DNA from: Methanobacteriota archaeon
GTDB taxonomy: Archaea; Thermoplasmatota; Thermoplasmata; RBG-16-68-12
Length of the DNA: 9,919 nt
Direction of reading: 5' to 3'
NCBI GenBank assembly: GCA_005879065.1
Contig: VBLU01000158.1
Coordinates: forward strand, 1 to 9,919
Part shown: positions 1 to 6,600 of the stretch, piece by piece
Numbering within the stretch: the stretch's first letter is position 1
How the letters are laid out: every line of letters begins with the position of its first letter
The notes under the pieces: generated by a model
Seen by the model: only the letters and a program-made list of their open reading frames with translations
Databases searched by the model: none
What the model was told of the DNA's origin: nothing
Program-made: the position numbers and the translations under genes

Positions 1-2040
1 TACACGTCCGCGGTCTCCGCGATCCTCGAGTGCCGCGAGACCGGTTCCATCAAGGGCATCCATGGGACGGTGGCCCAGCTCGCCCACGTCGAGGCCCAGT
101 ACGAGACGGCGATCGTCACGGCCGCGGGCGCGCGGATGCAGGCGATCATCGTCGACGACGACACGGTCGCGGCCCAGTGCATCGATTACCTGAAGAAGCG
201 CAAGGTCGGCCGCGCGACGTTCCTCCCTCTCAACAAGATGCTCGTCGGAAAACCGCGCGGCAAGGCGATCCTCGTGGCAAAGGAATGCCTCGGCTTCGCG
301 ATCGACCTCTGCCACTTCGACGAAAAGTACCGGGACGCGTTCTTCTACGTCTTCGGGGACACGCTGGTCGTCCAGACCCTCGACGAGGCGCGCAAATGGA
401 TGGGCGGCGTCCGGCTCGTCACGATCGAAGGAGAGCTCATCGAGGCCTCCGGCGCCATGGTCGGCGGCGAGATGGAGCGGTCCACCGTGAAGTTCGGACC
501 CACGGCCGCGAGCGAGATGGAGAAGATCGCGGAGAAACTCCGGGAGGCGCAGGCCCAGGGCGAGACCGTGGCGAACCGCCTCGACGAACTCCGAAAGGAG
601 ATCCTGGGACTCGAAGAGACGATCAAGGACACCGGCGGCCGGTCCGGGGCCGTCGAGGTGAAGACGAGCACGCTCGAGGCGAAACGGAAGGAGTTCGCCG
701 CGAAGCTCGCGTCCGCGGACAAGGACCTCGCGGACCGGAAGGGACGGTTCGAGGACGCGCGGACGACCGCGACGCGGATCGAAGAGGACCTGACCAAATT
801 CACGAACGACGCCGAAGGCCTGAAGGCGAAACGGGACGAGCGCAAGAAGGCCGTCATGGAGGCGACGCCCCAGCAGATCTCCTCTCGGATGAAGGATCTC
901 ATGAACCGCCGGGCGGCCTTCGCGGAGGAGCTCAGCGGCCTACGGTCGAAACTCGAGGCGATGACGACCCAGACGACGTTCCTCGACGAGCGCCGGACGG
1001 AACTGGACACGCGGATCGGAAGCTTGGAGGATCAAAGGAAGGAGCACGAGAAGCGGATCGAGACCTTCGAGGCGTCCCTCGGGCGGCTCGAGACGGAGAT
1101 CCGCGGCCTTGAGAAGACGGAGGCCCAGATGGGCAAGAAGTTGAAGGACCTCCAAGACGCCCGCGACGCCGCGTACAAGGAGAAGACGGACCGCGAAGCG
1201 GACCTCGACAAGGTCACGCACAAGATCGAGACGAAGGAGGACTTCCTGCTCAAGTTGGAAACGGAGCTGAAGGTCCAGGAGGAGCAGCTCGCGGAAGCGG
1301 AGCGCGTCATGACGGAGATGGCCGTCGAGGTCAAGGAAGGCCGCCTCCCGAGCCTCGAGGAACTCAAGACGACGATCGGCGAATGCGAGGCCGCGATCAC
1401 GGCCCTCGGTCCGATCAACCTGAGGGCCCTTGAGGACTACGACGCCCAGCAAGCCCGCGCGGTCGAGTTGAAGGACGAGTTCAAACGGCTCGAGGGCCAG
1501 CGGGAGGAACTGATCCGCTTGGTCGAGCAGCTGACGGACCGCAAGAAGGAGGGACTCGCGAAGGTCTTCACCGCGATCAGCGAGAACTTCACACGCGTCT
1601 ACGCGGAACTGAGTGAAGGCGGCGAGGCGGACCTCGTCCTCGAGGACCCGGAGAAGCCGTTCGAGGCCGGCCTGATCCTGAAGGTGAAGCCGGCGCACAA
1701 GAAGGTGCTGCGGCTCGAAGCCCTATCCGGAGGGGAGAAGTCCCTCGCCTCGATGGCGCTGATCTTCGCGATCCAGGAGTACGACCCATCGCCCTTCTAC
1801 CTGCTTGACGAGATCGACCAGAACCTCGACGCGATCAACGCGGAGAAGGTCGCCCGGATGATCCGGCGGAACAGCACGGCCGCGCAGTTCGTGCAGATCT
1901 CGCTGCGCAAGGTGAGCCTGAAAGAGGCGGACCACCTGATCGGCGTCACGATGACGCCGGAATCCGTCTCCGAAGTCATCATGCGCGTGAACCTGGCGGA
2001 CATCGAGGACGAGAAGCCGACCGAGGTGATCCCGGCATGA
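1..2040 (+). CDS. smc: SMC chromosome-condensation ATPase, C-terminal part (5' end outside the window)
   Basis: This is the C-terminal 679 residues of an SMC protein, the ATP-driven coiled-coil core of the condensin-like complex that compacts and segregates chromosomes. The frame is open from base 1, so the gene begins upstream. A family member is usually about 1,150-1,200 aa, so roughly 500 residues (N-terminal Walker A head and outgoing coil) are missing. Residues 1-17 are the end of the first coiled coil. The hinge follows from about residue 18, starting GIHGTVAQL and ending with the conserved SGAMVGG at 150-156. A long charged heptad-rich return coil runs to about 520 and contains the conserved LGPIN at 469-473. 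The C-terminal head has the ABC signature LSGGEKS at 575-581 and Walker B FYLLDEID at 599-606, followed by the D-loop QNLD. These motifs are read directly, and the function follows from the family. The stop codon overlaps the scpA start by 4 bp (ATGA), indicating an operon. Confidence 0.97.
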   Translation, partial: YTSAVSAILECRETGSIKGIHGTVAQLAHVEAQYETAIVTAAGARMQAIIVDDDTVAAQCIDYLKKRKVGRATFLPLNKMLVGKPRGKAILVAKECLGFAIDLCHFDEKYRDAFFYVFGDTLVVQTLDEARKWMGGVRLVTIEGELIEASGAMVGGEMERSTVKFGPTAASEMEKIAEKLREAQAQGETVANRLDELRKEILGLEETIKDTGGRSGAVEVKTSTLEAKRKEFAAKLASADKDLADRKGRFEDARTTATRIEEDLTKFTNDAEGLKAKRDERKKAVMEATPQQISSRMKDLMNRRAAFAEELSGLRSKLEAMTTQTTFLDERRTELDTRIGSLEDQRKEHEKRIETFEASLGRLETEIRGLEKTEAQMGKKLKDLQDARDAAYKEKTDREADLDKVTHKIETKEDFLLKLETELKVQEEQLAEAERVMTEMAVEVKEGRLPSLEELKTTIGECEAAITALGPINLRALEDYDAQQARAVELKDEFKRLEGQREELIRLVEQLTDRKKEGLAKVFTAISENFTRVYAELSEGGEADLVLEDPEKPFEAGLILKVKPAHKKVLRLEALSGGEKSLASMALIFAIQEYDPSPFYLLDEIDQNLDAINAEKVARMIRRNSTAAQFVQISLRKVSLKEADHLIGVTMTPESVSEVIMRVNLADIEDEKPTEVIPA
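2023..2030 (+). promoter_or_regulatory. Strong ribosome binding site for scpA
   Basis: GAGGTGAT lies inside the 3' end of smc and is fully complementary to the usual archaeal 16S rRNA 3' tail. Six bases separate it from the ATG at 2037. It decides the scpA start and supports independent or coupled initiation at the ATGA overlap. Confidence 0.8.
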
Positions 2041-2844
2041 GCGAGAACTACCAGACGGTGTTGAACCACCTGCTGTTCCACAAGGCCTTGATCAGCGAGA
2101 CGGAAGGCGGACAGCGGATCAACCGCTATCTGTCGATGTTGAACGAGATCGACCAGGGCATGCACGTCGCCGTGCGCGATCCATTCGAGAAGTCCGTCGT
2201 CGCGGCGTTCGAACTCGTCCTCGAGCGGCAGATGGACCCCTGGGAGATCAACCTCGTGCCCTTCACGAAGCTCTTCCTGGACAAAGTGAAGAAGGACGGC
2301 TCCGTGAACTTCGTGACCGCGGGCAAGCTCGTCTTCCTCGCCTGGTCGATCCTGAAGCTGCAGAGCGACAAGGTCCTGCTCGACGCGATGCCGCCGGAAC
2401 CCACGCCGGAGGATGGCGGCTGGGACCTCGACATGTTCCGGGATCCCGCGGACCTCGACTACAACCAGGTCGTCCTGGCCGGGACCGCAACGCCGCTCAC
2501 GGAGGCGATCCACCGGGAAGGCCGCCGTGCCGTCACCCTCATGGAGCTGATGGACGCCTACGGAGGACATCGCCCTCACTTGGCAACGCCTCGCTCAGTT
2601 CAACGGCGAGCCGATTCCGCTCCGCTCTCTGACGGTCGGAGACGTCTGGGACGAGGTGACCGTGTTCATGTCCCTCCTCTTCCTCGCCCACCTGGAGAAG
2701 GTGAAGCTGTGGCAGAAGGACTACCCGTACGGAGAGATCTTCGTGAAGCGTCTCTCCATGGAGGTCGATCTCCCGACGGAAGAACTGCTCGCGATCCCAG
2801 TCCTCGGGCCGAAACCTATCGGGACCCCGGAGGCCGTGCCATGA
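2037..2844 (+). CDS. scpA: ScpA kleisin subunit, interrupted by an apparent +1 frameshift near 2562
   Basis: ScpA is the kleisin that bridges the SMC heads and recruits ScpB. The start is the ATG overlapping the smc stop, behind a strong ribosome binding site. Codons 1-175 (2037-2561) encode a ScpA-type N-terminal half with DPFEKSVV from about residue 48, DPWEINLVPFTKLFLDKV, and the helix VNFVTAGKLVFLAWSILKL. The protein then continues in the +1 frame. From 2563 to the TGA at 2842-2844 it encodes 93 residues that look like the C-terminal winged helix, with VWDEVTVFMSLLFLAHLEKV and KDYPYGEIFVK. Read across the break it would be about 268 aa, near the usual ScpA size. The stop of this second part overlaps the scpB ATG by 4 bp, as expected for the true 3' end. 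The original frame past 2562 is Arg/Pro-rich and shows no fold-like pattern. The cause could be one extra base in the assembly, a genuine mutation or recoding. The sequence alone favours a single extra G. Confidence 0.88.
2551..2567 (+). other. Frameshift locus in scpA
   Basis: In the +1 frame a TGA sits at 2548-2550, so the switch must fall after it. Removing one base near 2562 joins GAC GCC TAC to GAG GAC ATC GCC and restores a continuous ScpA reading (DAY-EDIALTWQRL). The site contains GGAGGA (2562-2567), a Shine-Dalgarno-like hexamer. There is no long homopolymer. The original frame stays open from here to the scpB stop, which masks the break in automatic gene calling. Confidence 0.8.
2829..2833 (+). 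promoter_or_regulatory. Ribosome binding site for scpB
   Basis: GGAGG lies inside the 3' end of scpA, seven bases before the ATG at 2841. It supports ScpB starting as a separate protein at the ATGA overlap and not as a fusion to ScpA. Confidence 0.75.
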
Positions 2845-3467
2845 ACCCGCGGGCCATCGTGGAAGCGGCCCTCTTCAGCGCCGGGAAAGCCCTCACGCCC
2901 GAGGAGCTCGCCCGGACGACGCGGCTCGAGCCAGACGTGATCCGGGAGCACCTCCGTGCCCTGTCGAAGGAGTACACGAAACGGGAAAGTGCGATCGAGG
3001 TCGCGCAGATCGGGACCAAGTGGACGATGCAAATCCGCTCGGATTACTCGGAACGGGCCCGTGCCTTCGCCCCGCCGGAGATCGACCGAGACCTCCTGAA
3101 GACGGCGGCTCTGATCGCCTACCACCAGCCGCTCCTCCAGAGCGACCTGTTCGACATGATCGGCTCGAAGGTCTACGAGCACACGAAGGGGCTCGAGGAC
3201 CTCGGCCTCATCAACCGCAAGCCCTCCGGACGGTCCCTCGCCCTGACGACGACGCGGTATTTTGCGGAATTCTTCGGACTGAAGTCCACGGACCGCGAGG
3301 GGATCCGCCGACTCATGGCGGAGAAGGCCGGCGTCCCGTACAAGGAGAGGCCGGAAGGCACCCTCTCGGACGACGCGACCGAAGCGAGTCCGTTGCCCGC
3401 GCCCGAGTCTGGCGCCGCGGTCCCGGTCTCGACCTCCCCGTCTCCCGTCGCCGCGGGAAATGAATAG
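2841..3467 (+). CDS. scpB: ScpB, condensin accessory winged-helix protein
   Basis: This 208-aa protein is the third subunit of the SMC-ScpA-ScpB complex. ScpB dimers bind the central part of ScpA and stabilise the ring. The N-terminal winged helix starts IVEAALFSAGKALTPEELA, the usual ScpB opening. The second one carries the hallmark helix LLKTAALIAYHQPLLQSDLF (about residues 87-106), then GLEDLGLINRK and ALTTTRYFAEFFGL, which matches the family's C-terminal wing. The last 40 or so residues are a Pro/Ser/Ala-rich, probably disordered tail. The ATG is chosen because of the 4-bp overlap with the scpA stop and the GGAGG seven bases upstream. It is the last gene of the smc operon, since a 168-bp gap with a new TATA box follows. 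ScpB is in the same frame as the N-terminal half of scpA only because of the scpA frameshift. Confidence 0.93.
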   Translation: MNPRAIVEAALFSAGKALTPEELARTTRLEPDVIREHLRALSKEYTKRESAIEVAQIGTKWTMQIRSDYSERARAFAPPEIDRDLLKTAALIAYHQPLLQSDLFDMIGSKVYEHTKGLEDLGLINRKPSGRSLALTTTRYFAEFFGLKSTDREGIRRLMAEKAGVPYKERPEGTLSDDATEASPLPAPESGAAVPVSTSPSPVAAGNE

Positions 3468-3521
3468 GGTCGTCCGCGGTTCCGATGCCCGCAAATCGGG
3501 TCCCCAAAACGGACGCGGTGA

Positions 3522-3533
3522 ATCATGCGTGAT
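3522..3533. promoter_or_regulatory. Interrupted palindrome upstream of the giant-gene promoter
   Basis: ATCATGCGTGAT is an imperfect inverted repeat (ATCA and TGAT half-sites, GC core) ending 17 bases before the TATA box at 3551. The placement suits an activator or regulator site, but 4-bp half-sites are short and could be chance. No regulator is identified. Confidence 0.25.
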
Positions 3534-3550
3534 AACCAGGGGCTAACGCG

Positions 3551-3558
3551 TTTATAAG
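3551..3558 (+). promoter_or_regulatory. Archaeal TATA box for the 1495-aa gene
   Basis: TTTATAAG is an AT-rich island in a GC-rich gap and matches the archaeal TATA consensus. Using the usual spacing of about 25 bases, transcription would start near 3578-3582, giving a leader of about 55 bases before the GTG at 3636. It separates this gene from the smc operon as its own transcription unit. No clear BRE is visible. Confidence 0.65.
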
Positions 3559-3621
3559 CTCCGATTTCTGACAACCGTGCTGTTTCTCCCAGGACGAGCC
3601 GTAGCCGTCCCCCGAGGCAGC

Positions 3622-3625
3622 GGAG
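3622..3625 (+). promoter_or_regulatory. Weak ribosome binding site for the 1495-aa gene
   Basis: GGAG lies ten bases before the GTG start at 3636, and a second GAGG is at 3614-3617. The frame is closed upstream by a TAA at 3555-3557, and no other ATG, GTG or TTG occurs in frame before 3636, so this start is nearly forced. Confidence 0.5.
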
Positions 3626-3635
3626 CCCCCGACCC

Positions 3636-6600
3636 GTGAGCGGGTACCTGCGCGACAACGCACTGCGAAAGCACTTGGATGAGAAAGTCAAGGAGACGGC
3701 CCGGACCCGTCAGGCGGCCGAGGACGGCCTGAGGGCCGCCCAAGACATGCTGGACCAGGCGCGCCGCGTCGACACGAACGTCGCGGAAGCGGAACGGGCC
3801 CTCGCGGAGGCAAGCGCCGCGATGGTCGCGAAGGACTACAAGGTCGCCGTCGACAAGTCCGCCGAGGCCCTCGAACGCGGGAGGCGCAGCTATCGAGAAC
3901 GCGCCCGAGGGATCGTCGATTCGAGCGCCGCCCTGGGACGACTCGCGAAAGAGCTCGGCGCGGACCTGGCGGAGACGGAATCGACGCTCGCGAAAGCGGA
4001 AGGCGCCCTCGCCGCGGAAGACCTCGGAGGGGCGATCGACCACGCCAAGAAGGCGTGGAAACGGAGCGAGAAGATCCTCCAGGAACATCTGTCGTCCTCC
4101 TTCTCGAAGGCGCAAGCCCTCATCCTCTCGGCGAAGAACATGAGCCGGGATGTCGCTCACATCGAGGACCTCCTCTCGCGGGCCCGGTCGGCGATGGAGA
4201 ACAACGACTTCCAGAGCGCCCTCGACTTCACGAAGGAAGGGCTCGACACGATCCGAGAGGACATGACCGCTGCCATGACGAGGGAGATCCGGGTCGCGGA
4301 GGACCTCGTCCGGACGGCGGCCGAGCTCGGCGCGGACACGACGAAGCCCGCGAACCTCATCGAGCGGGCTCGCGGGGACATGGCGAACCTCGATTTCGAG
4401 AAGGCGAAGAACGCCCTCAACCAAAGCCGGGCCGAATCGGAGAAAGCCCTCCAACGGTCCCTAGACGGCCGGGCCAGCGACTTCTCCCGCATAATCCAGG
4501 AGGCGCGCGCGATCGGGGCCGACCCGTCCGCCGCCCAGGAGGTGTTCACCCGCGCGGAGAGTGCGATCAAGAAAGGCAGTTACCAGGAAGGGGCCCAGCT
4601 CGCGAAGCAAGGATTCCAAGCGGTCCAACAGGCGCAGTTCCAGCGGGTCGTCGCCGTGCTCGGCACGTCCCGTGAGAAGTTCGCGGCCGCCGCGAACATG
4701 GGCGTGGATCTGAAAGGCCCGTTCGAAGACCTGAGCACGGCCCGTGAGGCGGTCCGACGCGGCGCGTTCCAGGAGGCGATCGCGCACGCGAAGCGCGCCG
4801 ACGTGGCCGTCGACGCGATCCTGGACCGGTACCGCAAGGTCGAGACGCGGTTGAAGGAACTCCATCGGTCCTTCGCGGAGGTCGAAGGCTTCGGCGTCCA
4901 GACCGTGCGCGCCCGCAAGTTCTCCGAGGCGGCTCGACAGGCGTACCAGGAGCGGAATCCGGCCGAGGTCGAAAAGGCGGTCCAGTCCGCCTACGACGAG
5001 CTCCGACGGGCGGAGCGGGAACGGGTCTTGGAGGCGATCGAGCGCGCCGAGTTCATCCTGACGCTGGGCGAACAGAACGCGGTCGATCTCTCGGAACCGT
5101 CGAAGCTCCTTCAAGAGGCCATCGTCGCGACGAAGTCGGACGACTACCGACATGCCCTCGATCTCACCACGATCCTCCAGGCCAAGGCGGAGCGAAGACT
5201 CGCCGAACTCGCGGCCCGACAGATTTCGACCCTGCGGACGTCCCTTCCCCACCTCGGCGACGAGAGCGGGAGCCTGAAGGCCCTCGTCAATCGGGCGGAC
5301 GCTTCGATGGCGTCCCAGGATTTCGAGGGGGCGTTCAAGGCGGTCGCGGAAGGTCAGAGGCTCGTCGAGTCCCGGGTCCGGACGCGGGCCGAGGAGATCG
5401 TGGCCGACCTGGCCCTCGCGGTGCGGGTCGGCGTCGATGTCGGGGCGAACGTCACGGCCCTCGAGGCGTTGCACCGAGAACTGAACGCATACCTGGGCGG
5501 AGGCCAGGTCGCGGAGATCGTCGCCACGCGCGACAAGGCGACCGCGGCCCTCGCCGGCATCACGGACACCCTGGTCAGTCTCGTCCGCGGACGGATCGGC
5601 ACTGCCCAGGGCCTCAAAATCGAGGTGGACGACCTGAACGACCTCGTGCGCCGCGCGCGCATGGCCTTCGGCGTCCAGAACTACCACGAAGGGTTGCGCC
5701 TCCTGAATGATGGGAACGAGCGCGCGAGCAAAGCGAGCGCGATGCACCGCCAGGCCTACAACGCGATCGCGACCGCCGCGGCCTTCGTGGCGGAGGCGAA
5801 GAAGCGGAACGTGGACGTCTCCAAGGTCGTGGAGATGCTCGTCGACGCGAAGAAGGCGTTCGAGCAGCTCGATCTCGAACGCGCCGTAGAGCTCGCGGGC
5901 GCGGCCCGGACGGAGACGGACAAGCTCACGGTCCTGTATTCCTCCGCCCAGAAGATCCTTTCGTCCCGGGCGCGGCTCGAGCTCGCGGAACGGCTCGGGA
6001 TCGCGGCGCCGCACCTCCGCCAGGTGTTCGCCGACGCCAAGGAGGCGATGAAGGCGAAGGACTACGACAAGGCGCTCGCCTTCGCGCAGCGTACGGAGGA
6101 CGAATTCACCGCGCTGATCAAGGCCCGGCTGGCCTCCTCCTTGATGGCCTCAGAGGCACTCCTGGGTTCCTTGGAGGGCGTCGACCTCGCCGGGTCGAGC
6201 GACACGCTCGTCCGGGCGCGCGGCCACCTCGAGGCCGGGGAGGTCGAACAGGCCGCGGAGCTCTCCCTCCAACTCAAGAGCCAGCTCGATACGCGCAAAC
6301 GGCAGGGCGACGAGACGGAGGCCGCCCTGCGACAGATCCAAGACATCCTCGCCGACGCCGAGGCGATGAACGCTCCGTTGGAACGGACGCGGGCCCTGTT
6401 CGAAAGCGCCGAACGCGCGCATCGGCTCGGGCAGTTCGACGAGGCCCTCGACATCGTCGCCCAGGCCGACGTGGAGGCGACGAAGGAACGGGACCAGACG
6501 ATCGCCGCGATGATGAAGCGCTTCGAAGAGAGCGTCCTCCGGGCGAAGCGGGAAGGGACCGACACGCGGTCCGCGGAGAAACTGTTCGAACGCGCGCGCG

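Noticed and set aside
30..1112. 360-aa + strand frame overlapping smc
   Set aside because: It is Arg/Gly/Pro-rich out-of-frame translation of the SMC hinge and coil; the SMC frame is unambiguous.
2656..2844. Separate small gene starting at GTG 2656
   Set aside because: The homology-like ScpA pattern extends upstream of this GTG (from about 2563) and there is no well-placed ribosome binding site; it is the ScpA C-terminus.
3471..3515. Nested inverted repeats (CGTCCG/CGGACG and CCCG/CGGG) after scpB as a terminator
   Set aside because: The stems are only 4-6 bp with a large outer loop and no T-rich tract, as expected by chance in GC-rich DNA.
4461..6014. 517-aa open frame on the - strand inside the giant gene
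   Set aside because: It is antisense to a strongly patterned repeat protein. Long antisense frames are expected in GC-rich coding DNA, and the translation is Arg/Leu/Glu-rich with no domain pattern.
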